From: Rhizobium sp. RU33A
GTDB taxonomy: Bacteria > Pseudomonadota > Alphaproteobacteria > Rhizobiales > Rhizobiaceae
NCBI RefSeq assembly: GCF_900156055.1
Contig: NZ_FTMQ01000006.1
Span: 124,001-188,000 of the forward strand
DNA length: 64,000 bases
Direction of reading: 5' to 3'
This document shows positions 43,809-53,213 of this stretch, in pieces. The translations under genes were made by a program, and so were the position numbers. How positions within the stretch are numbered: position 1 is the first letter of the stretch; each line of letters opens with the position of its first letter. Below the pieces are notes generated by a model. The model worked only from the letters and a program-made list of their open reading frames with translations. It was not told where the DNA came from and did not search any database.

Positions 43809-45092
43809 TCAGGTCTCGACGGCGCGGGAAACGATAAGCTTGTCGATCCGGCGGCCATCCAGATCCACCACCTCGAAACGCCAGTCGCCCTTGACGAAAC
43901 TCTCTCCGAGTTCGGGGATCCGCTTCAATTCGTCCAGCACGAAGCCGGCAACGGTCGTGTAGTCCGGATCCAGATCGATCGGCACACGGATGATGTCGAT
44001 GAACTCGTCGATGGGCGTCCAGCCGGCCACCAGATAGGAGCCGTCCTCGCGCTGCACCATCGCCTGCTCTTCCGTCTCGTCCTGACTGAAGGCACCGGTG
44101 ATCGCCTCGAGAATGTCGCCGGAGGTGATGATGCCTTCGAAATGGCCGTATTCGTCGTAGACGAGCACCATATGCAGGGCAGTGCGGCGCAGGGATTCGA
44201 TGATGTCCGTTGCCTTGGCGAGATCGGAGACCACAGGCACTTCGCTGATGAGGTCCGGAAGATTGAGCGCGCCGCCTTCGGCAATCTGCTCGTACAGTTT
44301 CTTGGTGAAGAGCACGCCGACGATTTCGTCGGAATCGCCACTGCGCACAGGGATGCGCGAATGGGGGATCTCGCGTAGCTTCAGGCGGACTTCCTCCACC
44401 GTGTCGCCGATATCGAGGATCTGCACGTCGCGACGCGGCGTCATCAAGCCACGCGCCTGCCGGTCGGCAAGCCGCATGACGCCAGAGAGCATGGCGGATT
44501 CGCTGCTTTCGATAACACCGGCGCTGTGGGCTTCGGCCAACACTGTGCGGATTTCCTCATCCGTCACCTTGCCACCTCCAGCACCGCTCTGGCCGAGAAG
44601 GGAAAGCACCAGCTTTCCCGACCCATCGAGCAGCCAGACGAGCGGCGCGGCAACCCTCGACAGGACGGACATCGCGATGGCAACACGTGCAGCGACACCT
44701 TCGGCGTTGCGCAGTGCGACCTGTTTCGGGACCAGCTCGCCGACGATCAGCGACAGATAGGTGATGAGAACGACAACCGTACCGACGCCGAGCGCATCGG
44801 AGACGGTAATGGAAAATCCCTGCAACTGCAGCCAGCCGGAAAGTCGCGCACCGAGCGTGGCGCCCGAGAAAGCGCCGGACAGGACGCCGACGAGCGTGAT
44901 GCCGATCTGGACAGTGGACAGAAAACGACCGGGGTCACTCTGAAGCTTGAGCGCCGTTTCGGCTCCCCGGCTGCCCTGTTCTGCAAGCACCTTGAGGCGC
45001 GCAGGACGGGCGGAAACAACCGCTAGCTCGGACATAGCAAGAACGCCGTTGAGCACGGTTAGGAAAAGAACAATCGCAATTTCGGTAAACAA
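43809..45092 (-). CDS. CNNM/CorC (hemolysin C-like) transmembrane CBS-domain protein
   Basis: 427 residues: N-terminal DUF21/CNNM membrane domain with about four membrane segments (1-140), two CBS domains (about 195-320; MTPRRDVQILDIGD and VYDEYGHFEGIIT) and a C-terminal CorC/HlyC domain from about 340. Related proteins handle magnesium or other divalent ions at the membrane. The name hemolysin is historical and no toxicity is implied. Start is TTG 45092, with GAGGAG too far upstream, so it is a little uncertain. Follows murI by 85 bases. Confidence 0.88.
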   Translation of the reverse strand: MFTEIAIVLFLTVLNGVLAMSELAVVSARPARLKVLAEQGSRGAETALKLQSDPGRFLSTVQIGITLVGVLSGAFSGATLGARLSGWLQLQGFSITVSDALGVGTVVVLITYLSLIVGELVPKQVALRNAEGVAARVAIAMSVLSRVAAPLVWLLDGSGKLVLSLLGQSGAGGGKVTDEEIRTVLAEAHSAGVIESSESAMLSGVMRLADRQARGLMTPRRDVQILDIGDTVEEVRLKLREIPHSRIPVRSGDSDEIVGVLFTKKLYEQIAEGGALNLPDLISEVPVVSDLAKATDIIESLRRTALHMVLVYDEYGHFEGIITSGDILEAITGAFSQDETEEQAMVQREDGSYLVAGWTPIDEFIDIIRVPIDLDPDYTTVAGFVLDELKRIPELGESFVKGDWRFEVVDLDGRRIDKLIVSRAVET

Positions 45093-45177
45093 GTAAGGGG
45101 CTAGGCTCCTCTACACCGGCTGAGCGTCCGGCAACGCGTCACATGTACCACGGCGCCCCCCTTTTCCAAAAGGGAGA

Positions 45178-46008
45178 TCAGCGTAAAAACGGCGTGCCTA
45201 CGGGTTGGACCGACAATCCCATGCCCTGCATCAGGCGCCGGGTGGAGAAATCCTGGCTGCCGGAGGTAAAGACCGCAAAGTCGAAATTATCGGGATGCTC
45301 GGCCCCCTCGACCAGCGGGACAAGCCGCCGCGCCTGACGCGCGATCGCTTCCGCCGGATCGAGCCAGTCCACCGGCCAGGGCGCAAGCCTGCGAAAGACA
45401 TTGGCCAAAAAGGGATAATGGGTGCAGGCAAGCACCACAATGTCTGTCCGCAAGCCGTCCTTGTCGACGAAACACGGCGCGATTTCCGAAAGAACAGCCG
45501 CATCATCCAGGGTTTCGCCGCGGATATACGCCTCCGCCATGCGAGCGAGGTTCTCTGATCCGACAAGGCGCACATGGCATTGCGAGGCAAACGACTGGAT
45601 CAGATCGCGCGTATAGGCCCGCTTGACAGTACCTGGCGTCGCGAGAACCGAGACGAGCCCGGATCGCGTGCGTTCAGCAGCCGGCTTGATCGCCGGGACC
45701 GTACCGATGAAGCGCATATCGGGGAAGCGATGCCTGAGATCGGCGCCGGCGAGCGTAAAGGCAGTATTGCAGGCGACGATCACGGCTTCCGGATCGTAGC
45801 GGTCGAACAGCTCTCCGAAGAGATGAGCAATTCGGGCCTTGAGAGGCTCTTCCTCCCAGCCCCCATAGGGAAAGCCAGCGTCGTCGGCAACATAGATGAA
45901 GCCACGTTCCGGCATCAGCAGCCGCGCTTCGCGCAAGACGGTGAGACCGCCGATCCCGGAATCGAAGACCAGGATCGGCTTAAGGTCAGGCGTCCCGGTT
46001 GTCGTCAT
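45178..46008 (-). CDS. murI: Glutamate racemase
   Basis: Converts L- to D-glutamate for peptidoglycan. 276 residues. Motifs: [10 protein letters not shown] (D16, S17), VACNTA with C80 and ACTHYPF with C195, the two catalytic cysteines. ATG 46008 lies 23 bases inside the end of trmJ, so the two overlap and are probably co-transcribed. Confidence 0.93.
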   Translation of the reverse strand: MTTTGTPDLKPILVFDSGIGGLTVLREARLLMPERGFIYVADDAGFPYGGWEEEPLKARIAHLFGELFDRYDPEAVIVACNTAFTLAGADLRHRFPDMRFIGTVPAIKPAAERTRSGLVSVLATPGTVKRAYTRDLIQSFASQCHVRLVGSENLARMAEAYIRGETLDDAAVLSEIAPCFVDKDGLRTDIVVLACTHYPFLANVFRRLAPWPVDWLDPAEAIARQARRLVPLVEGAEHPDNFDFAVFTSGSQDFSTRRLMQGMGLSVQPVGTPFLR

Positions 46009-46819
46009 GCTGAGCCTCAGCCTCGCTCTCGCTCTTTCCCGCAGGCGGCCTCTGGCCCGGTCGTGCAAAACGGTCGAGCGAGCTGATCACACCGCGGACC
46101 ACGTGGATCTCCGGACCGGTGAAAGCACGTCTGCTAAACACGGCTCGCAGGTTTTCGATCATCCTGGCCTTTTTATGGACCGGATGGAAGTAGTTGCGGG
46201 CATCGAGCGCTTCTTCCAGATGTTCGAACAGGCCGATCACCTGCTCCTTGGTCGCTGGCGGCTGGTCCGGCGCGTCAAAGGGCACCCCATGCACATCCTC
46301 CATGCCAGATTTCATCCACTCGTAGGACATGAGCAGAACGGCCTGGGCGATGTTCAGCGAGGCGAACGCAGGATTGACAGGAAAGGTGACGATCTCGTCG
46401 GCAAGCGCCACTTCCTCGTTCGAAAGGCCGGACTTTTCCCGGCCGAAGAGGATGCCGGTCTTTTCACCGGTGCGAAACTTGGCTCGGAGCGTCTCGGCCG
46501 CCGTCACCGGCGAGCGGACAGGCTTGAACCCGTCGCGGTAGCGCGCAGTCGTCGCATAGACGAAGTTGAGGTCTGCGATAGCCTCCTCAAGCGTGTCATA
46601 AACGACGGTGCCGTCGATGACATGATCGGCCTTGGAGGCCGCAGCACGGGCCTTGTCGGACGGCCAGCCGTCACGCGGATTGACGAGACGCAGTTCAACC
46701 AGGCCAAAATTGGCCATGGCGCGCGCCACCATGCCGATGTTTTCGCCGAGTTGCGGCTCCACCAGAATGATTGCCGGCCCCTCGGCCAGCAGAACGCGCT
46801 CGCTGTTCGTCCCTGCCAT
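45986..46819 (-). CDS. trmJ: tRNA/rRNA 2'-O-methyltransferase, TrmJ type
   Basis: SPOUT methyltransferase of 277 residues that methylates the 2'-OH of nucleotide 32 in tRNA. Conserved blocks: [20 protein letters not shown] near 20-38, [13 protein letters not shown] near 120, and [14 protein letters not shown] near 150 which form the knot. ATG 46819 has GAGGGAAACGTA upstream. The C-terminal 50 residues include the extension ([16 protein letters not shown]) typical of TrmJ rather than SpoU. Confidence 0.88.
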   Translation of the reverse strand: MAGTNSERVLLAEGPAIILVEPQLGENIGMVARAMANFGLVELRLVNPRDGWPSDKARAAASKADHVIDGTVVYDTLEEAIADLNFVYATTARYRDGFKPVRSPVTAAETLRAKFRTGEKTGILFGREKSGLSNEEVALADEIVTFPVNPAFASLNIAQAVLLMSYEWMKSGMEDVHGVPFDAPDQPPATKEQVIGLFEHLEEALDARNYFHPVHKKARMIENLRAVFSRRAFTGPEIHVVRGVISSLDRFARPGQRPPAGKSESEAEAQHDDNRDA

Positions 46820-46886
46820 TACGTTTCCCTCAAAGCTATTTCGCGCACCCCTTGGCACAAAATGCCCCGCAGGCAAAGAGGAGGGC

Positions 46887-47474
46887 TTAGTCTTTGGGCC
46901 AGGATCCCGTCAGCCGGAAATCGAGATAGGCCTTGATCATGGCGGCGAACTGCGCCTTGACCGAGCTTTCGAGCGCACCCTCGCGGTCACTATCGTTCCA
47001 CAGGTTGTCGATCACATAGCGACCGTCTTCCTCGACGACATGGAAGACCGTCTGTGGCCGAGAGAGATCAGGCGCATGGCCGAAACAGGAGACGGCATCG
47101 AAATAGACGTTGACGGGGGTAACCCCATCCCGCGCCGGCCGGGCCTCGATGCGGACATCCTTCAATTCGCAACTGTCCTGGCCGCCGATGACCACGTCAT
47201 AGCCGAGCATGTAGCCGCTGCTATCCTGCAGCGCGTCCTTCTTCTCGGCGAGACGATAGATGTCGACGAAGCTAGCGCTGTAGATCGTCGCAAGCAGGCG
47301 ATCATCGAAATAGCCGGAAGCCTCCACCTTGGGCGCATCCTTGTCTTTCCATCCGGCAGCGCTCATCACGATCTTTACCGGTTCAAGCAGATCGGCTGCC
47401 AAGAGGGTCTTTGCCGGGATGAATCCGACCATTGCGGCAACGGCCGTGATGCCGATGGAGCGAAGGCGGCTCAC
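46887..47474 (-). CDS. Secreted protein of unknown function, two-cysteine family (member 2)
   Basis: 195-residue protein with a signal peptide (about 1-27, ending LLAAD). It shares with its upstream neighbour a core GQDSCELKDVRIE (C102), SCFG (C130), then TVFHVVEE and GRYVIDN. The cysteines likely form a disulfide in the periplasm. Starts at GTG 47474 inside the stop of the previous gene (GTGA), so they are translated in tandem. Family not recognised with certainty; a DUF3828-like fold is possible. Confidence 0.7.
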   Translation of the reverse strand: MSRLRSIGITAVAAMVGFIPAKTLLAADLLEPVKIVMSAAGWKDKDAPKVEASGYFDDRLLATIYSASFVDIYRLAEKKDALQDSSGYMLGYDVVIGGQDSCELKDVRIEARPARDGVTPVNVYFDAVSCFGHAPDLSRPQTVFHVVEEDGRYVIDNLWNDSDREGALESSVKAQFAAMIKAYLDFRLTGSWPKD

Positions 47475-47989
47475 AGGCCACCCTGCCGTTTCAGGTCCTG
47501 CTTGATCGAACTGCCGGACTGTCCGTCCTCGACGGGATAGATGTCGTCGATGACAGGGCGACCACCCTCCTCGACGACGTGGAAGATCAGGACGGTATCC
47601 GGCGCATCGCTGCCACCAAAACAGGAGCGGTTGTCGAACAGGGCAGTTACCTGCCCGTCGCCGTCATCCTCGATCCTGATGTCTTCGAAAGGACATCCAT
47701 CCTGTCCCTGCGCAATCGGGTCATAGTCGAAGGGGAAGCCTGTGGTCTCTCCTTCGGGAATGTCATAGGGCGGGTTCTTCGAAGCCGCCTCGAAGGCCGA
47801 TGCGAAGTCATTGCTGAACAGGCGAGACAGCCGGTCCTTCGAGAAGACCTCCTCTTCCTGGCCGGTGGTGCCCTCGGCCCAATTCCGGGCGGTCGCCTCC
47901 ACCACTTCGCGAACAGGCGCGGTGACATCCGCTGCCATGGCAGTGCCCGACAACAGCGTCAGCAGCAATACGATCCAGGTGCTCTTCAT
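47471..47989 (-). CDS. Secreted protein of unknown function, two-cysteine family (member 1)
   Basis: 172-residue protein with a clear signal peptide (WIVLLLTLLSGTAMAA, cleavage near 20). The core GQDGCPFEDIRIE (C99), SCFG (C123) and FHVVEEGGRPVIDD (136-149) parallels the next gene. The 47990-48208 upstream gap holds its promoter region and that of the divergent icd gene; nothing else was seen. Confidence 0.72.
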   Translation of the reverse strand: MKSTWIVLLLTLLSGTAMAADVTAPVREVVEATARNWAEGTTGQEEEVFSKDRLSRLFSNDFASAFEAASKNPPYDIPEGETTGFPFDYDPIAQGQDGCPFEDIRIEDDGDGQVTALFDNRSCFGGSDAPDTVLIFHVVEEGGRPVIDDIYPVEDGQSGSSIKQDLKRQGGL

Positions 47990-48208
47990 GAAAACTCTCC
48001 CGAGGCTCTTTCTGCCGCCGTTCTAGCTGAAAGCGTGCCCGCTATCAGGACCAAGTTTGGGACGAAAGCGCACGCCGAAAGTCTGAGCGAGATTTTCCCT
48101 GAAGGCGCCCTCTGCTGTTTGCCTTGTAACGAGAGAATGTTATAGGCAGCCATCGGCAGAGCGCCCTCCCCGCGCCTGCGCGTCAGGCAAAAACTCGTGA
48201 GGATATTC

Positions 48209-49423
48209 ATGACCAAGATCAAGGTAGCCAACCCGGTCGTCGATCTCGACGGCGATGAGATGACCCGCATCATCTGGCAGTTCATCAAGGACAAGCTGAT
48301 CCTTCCCTACCTGGATCTCGACATCGAATATTATGACCTGTCCGTCGAGAACCGCGACGCCACCAACGACCAGGTGACCATCGACGCCGCTCACGCCATC
48401 AAGAAGCACGGCGTCGGCATCAAGTGCGCAACGATCACCCCGGATGAGCAGCGCGTCAAGGAATTCAACCTCAAGGAAATGTGGAAGAGCCCGAACGGCA
48501 CCATCCGCAACATCTTGGGCGGCGTCATCTTCCGCGAGCCGATCATCTGCAAGAACGTGCCCCGCCTCGTTCCCGGCTGGACCAAGCCGATCGTCGTTGG
48601 CCGTCACGCCTTCGGTGACCAGTACAAGGCAACCGACTTCAAGTTCCCGGGCAAGGGCAAGCTGACCATCAAGTTTGTCGGTGAAGACGGCGAAGTGATC
48701 GAGAAGGAAGTCTACAACGCACCGGGCGCCGGCGTCGCCATGGCGATGTACAACCTCGACGAATCGATCCGCGAATTCGCTCGCGCCTCGATGATGTACG
48801 GCCTGATGCGCAAGTGGCCTGTGTACCTGTCGACCAAGAACACCATCCTCAAGGCCTATGACGGTCGCTTCAAGGATATCTTCGAGGAAGTCTATCAGGC
48901 CGAATTCAAGGCCAAGTTCGAAGAAGTCGGCATTGTTTACGAACATCGCCTGATCGACGACATGGTCGCCTCGGCTCTCAAGTGGTCCGGCGGTTATGTC
49001 TGGGCCTGCAAGAACTACGACGGTGACGTGCAGTCGGACACGGTTGCACAGGGCTTCGGCTCGCTCGGCCTGATGACCTCGGTTCTGCTGTCGCCCGATG
49101 GCCGCACGGTCGAAGCCGAAGCTGCGCACGGTACGGTTACTCGCCACTACCGCCAGCACCAGAAGGGTCAGGAAACCTCGACCAACTCGATCGCCTCGAT
49201 CTTCGCCTGGACCCGTGGCCTCGCCCACCGCGCCAAGCTGGACGACAACACCGAGCTGGCCAACTTCGCAACGACGCTGGAAAAAGTCTGCATCGACACG
49301 GTTGAGGCAGGCTTCATGACCAAGGACCTGGCGCTGCTCATCGGCCCGGACCAGCCGTGGCTCTCCACGACCGCCTTCCTCGACAAGGTTGACGAGAACC
49401 TGAAGAAGGCCATGGCCGCCTGA
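48209..49423 (+). CDS. icd: Isocitrate dehydrogenase, NADP-dependent
   Basis: Oxidatively decarboxylates isocitrate to 2-oxoglutarate in the TCA cycle. 404 residues of the eukaryote-like dimeric type, full length: [15 protein letters not shown] at the start, [13 protein letters not shown] near 95 (substrate serine), and YDGDVQSD near 270-280 (metal aspartates). ATG 48209 has GAGGAT upstream; the ATG at 48197 would add four residues. Confidence 0.96.
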   Translation: MTKIKVANPVVDLDGDEMTRIIWQFIKDKLILPYLDLDIEYYDLSVENRDATNDQVTIDAAHAIKKHGVGIKCATITPDEQRVKEFNLKEMWKSPNGTIRNILGGVIFREPIICKNVPRLVPGWTKPIVVGRHAFGDQYKATDFKFPGKGKLTIKFVGEDGEVIEKEVYNAPGAGVAMAMYNLDESIREFARASMMYGLMRKWPVYLSTKNTILKAYDGRFKDIFEEVYQAEFKAKFEEVGIVYEHRLIDDMVASALKWSGGYVWACKNYDGDVQSDTVAQGFGSLGLMTSVLLSPDGRTVEAEAAHGTVTRHYRQHQKGQETSTNSIASIFAWTRGLAHRAKLDDNTELANFATTLEKVCIDTVEAGFMTKDLALLIGPDQPWLSTTAFLDKVDENLKKAMAA

Positions 49424-49450
49424 TCGGCAGCCAAGGTTCGAACATTCAGA

Positions 49451-49479
49451 ACCCGGTCACGGCAACGTGGCCGGGTTTT
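49451..49479 (+). terminator. Terminator after icd
   Basis: ACCCGG (49451-49456) / CCGGGT (49471-49476) with an inner CACG/CGTG pairing, followed by TTTT. It overlaps the final codons of the convergent hypothetical gene. Confidence 0.75.
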
Positions 49480-49981
49480 CCAATTCTGGATCAGCAATAT
49501 CCTCGCCCTGATCGACCTCTTCGAAACGCTTGCGGATTTCCGCACCGAGCCTGCGGCCGGTCATGTGATAGCCGGAAAGCGGGAGCGCATAGGTCTCCAG
49601 CCGCTCGGGTTCATCCTCGTCAAGATGGTCGATATCGATCAGCCAGCGCCCTTCGACGCGACGCTGCGCCAGTTCGACCATGGATGCCCAGGCGATCCGC
49701 CGATCTGTGCGATAGTCGATCAGCTCTTCGTTGTTGAGCTCGACCAGGGGCCGCATCGCCCCCGCAATCCCTTTCCAGCCTCTTCGAAGACCGAAGAGTG
49801 CAAGCGCCAGGAGCGCGAGATAGACCAGCACCATGGGACTGGCCCAGCCACTCCCGAGCAGGCTGGCCAGCAACCCGCCGAAGGCCACGGACATGACGAT
49901 TGTGGATGTCGCCGCCCAGAGGACGGCAAAGCCCCGGCGCGGATAGACGATCAGGGTGGGATATGTTGTCTCGGTCTTCAT
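49457..49981 (-). CDS. Membrane protein of unknown function
   Basis: 174-residue protein with two adjacent membrane segments (about 18-42 and 48-66) and a cytoplasmic C-terminal part of about 105 residues rich in acidic residues (IDIDHLDEDEPERLE). The central ELNNEELIDYRTDRRIAW resembles small STM3941-like membrane proteins, but I am not certain. ATG 49981 or the TTG at 49984. Confidence 0.65.
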   Translation of the reverse strand: MKTETTYPTLIVYPRRGFAVLWAATSTIVMSVAFGGLLASLLGSGWASPMVLVYLALLALALFGLRRGWKGIAGAMRPLVELNNEELIDYRTDRRIAWASMVELAQRRVEGRWLIDIDHLDEDEPERLETYALPLSGYHMTGRRLGAEIRKRFEEVDQGEDIADPELENPATLP

Positions 49982-50186
49982 CAACGATCACCATAGGCAA
50001 GATTCGCGACGGCGAACAGAACCGGTTTGGCAGCAACTGTCGGTAAGCGTCAGCTGGGCGCCGCTGGCGCAGCGCCCCGACACTATCCCTTTGGCCATGT
50101 TGTCAAAAGTCGGGACTTAGGGTCCAATGGCATGACAGTGTGGCGGGAGGGGCCGGCCACGCTCCCATCCGGCAAGCGCGATCACC

Positions 50187-51821
50187 ATGACCGACGTCAT
50201 CCTGCCCAAAACCGTCAGCGTATTTCGCGAAGGCTACGGCCTTGGCCACCTCAAGGCGGATGCACTGGCAGGATTGACCGTGGCCATCGTTGCCCTGCCG
50301 CTTTCCATGGCCATTGCGATCGCCTCGGGCGTGACGCCGGACCGTGGGCTTTATACTGCGATCATCGGTGGTTTCCTCGTCTCGCTTCTGGGCGGCAGCC
50401 GCCACCAGATCGGCGGACCGGCCGGCGCCTTCATCGTTCTGGTCAGCATGACCGTTGCCACACATGGTATTGACGGCCTGCTGCTCGCAACCGCCATGGC
50501 AGGGTTGATGCTGATCGCCTGCGGCCTGCTGAGGCTCGGCGACTACATCAAGTTCATCCCCTATCCGGTGACCGTCGGCTTCACGGCCGGCATTGCCGTG
50601 ATCATCTTCGCAAGCCAGATCGGCGAACTGCTGGGCCTGACATTTCCAAACGGCGAACCCGGCCCGCTAGCCGACAAACTGGGGGCGATCCTCGCCGCGC
50701 TGCCGGCATTCTCACCGTCTGCCGCTGCGATCGCAGCGCTTACCATCGCCATCATCCTTGTCCTGCGCCGGGCGCGGCCGACCTGGCCCGGCTTGCTGAT
50801 TGCGGTCATCGTCGCCTCACTTGCCGCTGTACTGTTGCAGCTGCCGGTCGCCACGATCGGCTCGAAATTCGGCGGCATTCCCTCCAGTCTGCCTTTGCCT
50901 TCCCTCCCGACCATCACGCCCGAACTGGCGATCGCCGTTCTCCCGGATGCCATCGCCTTCGCGCTCCTTGGCGCCATCGAATCGCTCCTCTCCGCCGTCG
51001 TTGCGGACGGCATGACCGGACGGCGCCATCGATCGAACACGGAACTGCTCGCACAGGGCGTTGCCAATATAGGCTCAGCCCTTTTCGGCGGCATCTGCGT
51101 AACGGGCACGATCGCGCGCACCGCGACCAATGTACGGGCGGGCGCCACAAGCCCCGTCTCCGGCATGCTGCATGCGGCCTTCCTGCTTGCCTTCATGCTA
51201 GTCGCCGCCCCGCTTGCCGCCTATATCCCGCTGGCAGCGCTCGCAGGCGTGCTCGCGGTCGTATCCTGGAACATGGTGGAGAAATCGGCGATTGCCGCCC
51301 TCGTCCGCTCCTCGCGCGGCGAAGCACTCATCCTCGCCGTCACCTTCCTGCTCGTCGTCTTCCGCGACCTGACCGAAGGCATCGTGGTCGGCTTTTCGCT
51401 GGCCGCGCTGCAGTTCATCCACCACATGTCGAAGAACATTCGCGTAACAGCCGAGGGGCCTGAAAAGCCGCTGGATGCAACGGACACGGCGACGGTCACC
51501 TATCGCCTGGACGGCGCGTTCTTCTTCGGCGCCGTAGCGGCAGCTGGTGCGGTCCTCGACCGCATCGGCGACGACCATCGCAACCTTGTCCTCGACTGCA
51601 CCGGGATCCGCTTCGTCGACACCTCAGGTGTCAATCTACTGGCGAGCGTGATCCGCAAGGCCGTCCGCCACGGCGTCGAGGTTTATGTTGTCACGGAGCG
51701 CAGCGAGTTGAAGACGATGCTGCATCATCAGGAAATCCCGGAAACGGGCGTCCACTTCGTGAAAACACTCGCAGAAGCACGCGAAACCCTCGCCCATGGC
51801 CCGGCGCAAGGTCACGATTGA
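50187..51821 (+). CDS. SulP family anion transporter with STAS domain
   Basis: Inner-membrane transporter of 544 residues: SulP membrane domain (about 1-420, 10-14 segments) followed by a STAS domain (about 440-540, LDCTGIRFVDTSGVNLL). SulP proteins carry sulfate, bicarbonate or dicarboxylates. No carbonic anhydrase gene is near, so the anion cannot be fixed. Only five bases separate its stop from that of the convergent GGDEF gene. Confidence 0.9.
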   Translation: MTDVILPKTVSVFREGYGLGHLKADALAGLTVAIVALPLSMAIAIASGVTPDRGLYTAIIGGFLVSLLGGSRHQIGGPAGAFIVLVSMTVATHGIDGLLLATAMAGLMLIACGLLRLGDYIKFIPYPVTVGFTAGIAVIIFASQIGELLGLTFPNGEPGPLADKLGAILAALPAFSPSAAAIAALTIAIILVLRRARPTWPGLLIAVIVASLAAVLLQLPVATIGSKFGGIPSSLPLPSLPTITPELAIAVLPDAIAFALLGAIESLLSAVVADGMTGRRHRSNTELLAQGVANIGSALFGGICVTGTIARTATNVRAGATSPVSGMLHAAFLLAFMLVAAPLAAYIPLAALAGVLAVVSWNMVEKSAIAALVRSSRGEALILAVTFLLVVFRDLTEGIVVGFSLAALQFIHHMSKNIRVTAEGPEKPLDATDTATVTYRLDGAFFFGAVAAAGAVLDRIGDDHRNLVLDCTGIRFVDTSGVNLLASVIRKAVRHGVEVYVVTERSELKTMLHHQEIPETGVHFVKTLAEARETLAHGPAQGHD

Positions 51822-51826
51822 ACGGA

Positions 51827-53077
51827 TCAGGCTGCGGACCTTGATTCGACGGAAGCCACTTCGGGGGGCGTTCCCGTCACATGGAGATGGTGCTGGCTCT
51901 CCGCCGGACACTCCAAGCCGCCCCAGGTCACCCGATTGCGCCCGGCCTTCTTCGAAACGTAGAGCGCCTTGTCGGCGCGCGCCAGGGCACGGGGGAAATC
52001 GAGCGGTCCGGAGGGCAGCGAAGCCGCACCGATACTGACGGTCATCGTCGGCAGGTGATCCTCGTGATTGACGATCATGTTACTGACCCTGATACGCAGA
52101 TCATCCAGCAGATCCGGCTGGCGCAGCACGACACTCGCCGGCAGATAGACGCCGAACTCTTCGCCGCCAAGGCGCCCCACGATGGCCGCTTCGGGAACCT
52201 CTCGGGTCAATAGGCGGCCGAGCTCCACCAGAACGGTGTCGCCCGCGCCATGGCCGTAGGTATCGTTGACCTGCTTGAAATGATCCGCATCAATAAGCGC
52301 GAGCACCGCACCTGGCGCTGAACCGCCGATATCGGCACGCGCCTGGGTGATGGCGTCGATGAACGCCCGCCTGTTGCGCAACAGGGTCAGGGCATCGGTT
52401 TCGGAGGCGATCTTGTATCGACGCGTGGCCCGTTCATGGACCATGGCAAAGATCGCCAATGCGGCAACCAGCCCCTGGAGGAAGAAGCCGAATGTCATCG
52501 CCCCATACCAGAATGGCGCGTGCCCGGCCACGAGCTGCACTGGCTCGACAAATTGCATCGGGATGCGGATGAGATAGGCGGCCCCATGCGTTCCAAAGGC
52601 GATGAGCGCGAGCATGCGCGCGGGAAGAGGTTCGCAACGCTGCCCCCGAAACAGGACCGGCATGATCAGGAACGAATAGCCCGAATAGAGGACGGAGGCG
52701 ACGAAAATGCGGACGCCCAAGTCTGCGACAAATGTTGGCACGGCAAAAAGCGACAGCCAGACGATACCGCCCGCCGCCGCAACCAAGCCAGCTCCCTTTC
52801 TGGTTTCGCCCTCGAAGGCAAGGCAGCCGAGCCAGATCAGGCCAAGACTGAAAATCCCAAACCCATTGCCGAGACCGAGCGCGACAAACGGCGGGGCCAG
52901 GTCGCGAAGGCTGACCAGAACCATGCCGAGCGCACCGGCGGAGAAACCCAGCGCCCAGAATCCCAGGGCTCGGTTGTCCCGCTCATGGGTCCAGAGCAGG
53001 GTCAGAAAGCCCGACACCATGATCAGCGTTCCCGCCAGGCAAACGGTAAGCGTCGGAATGTGGAAAACTTGGGCCAA
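51827..53077 (-). CDS. Membrane-bound diguanylate cyclase (GGDEF)
   Basis: 416 residues: seven or so hydrophobic segments (about 8-215, an MHYT- or MASE-like sensor layout), then a GGDEF domain with the active-site motif GGEEF at 304-308 and the usual DADHFKQVNDTYGHGAGD upstream. It should make c-di-GMP in response to an unknown membrane signal. An RxxD inhibitory site is not obvious before the motif. Start TTG 53077 with GAGG upstream. Confidence 0.88.
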   Translation of the reverse strand: MAQVFHIPTLTVCLAGTLIMVSGFLTLLWTHERDNRALGFWALGFSAGALGMVLVSLRDLAPPFVALGLGNGFGIFSLGLIWLGCLAFEGETRKGAGLVAAAGGIVWLSLFAVPTFVADLGVRIFVASVLYSGYSFLIMPVLFRGQRCEPLPARMLALIAFGTHGAAYLIRIPMQFVEPVQLVAGHAPFWYGAMTFGFFLQGLVAALAIFAMVHERATRRYKIASETDALTLLRNRRAFIDAITQARADIGGSAPGAVLALIDADHFKQVNDTYGHGAGDTVLVELGRLLTREVPEAAIVGRLGGEEFGVYLPASVVLRQPDLLDDLRIRVSNMIVNHEDHLPTMTVSIGAASLPSGPLDFPRALARADKALYVSKKAGRNRVTWGGLECPAESQHHLHVTGTPPEVASVESRSAA

Positions 53078-53164
53078 GTCGCGAACCTCAAAGAGGACTG
53101 TGACTTAGCACGCAAGGCTGAAGGAAATTGAAAAGTAATTGGTAAATGCCGATAATCTCAAACG

Positions 53165-53189
53165 AAAAAGGCCGGGCAAAGCCCGGCCT
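53165..53189 (-). terminator. Terminator of alaS
   Basis: On the minus strand AGGCCGGGC-TTT-GCCCGGCCT (53189-53169) followed by TTTTT. It lies 24 bases after the alaS stop. Confidence 0.88.
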
Positions 53190-53213
53190 CGATCACCCGT
53201 AAATGCAATCAGA

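Noticed and set aside
48140..49228. 362-codon open frame opposite icd
   Set aside because: Antisense to intact icd; Asp/Val-rich pattern is typical of high-GC shadows.
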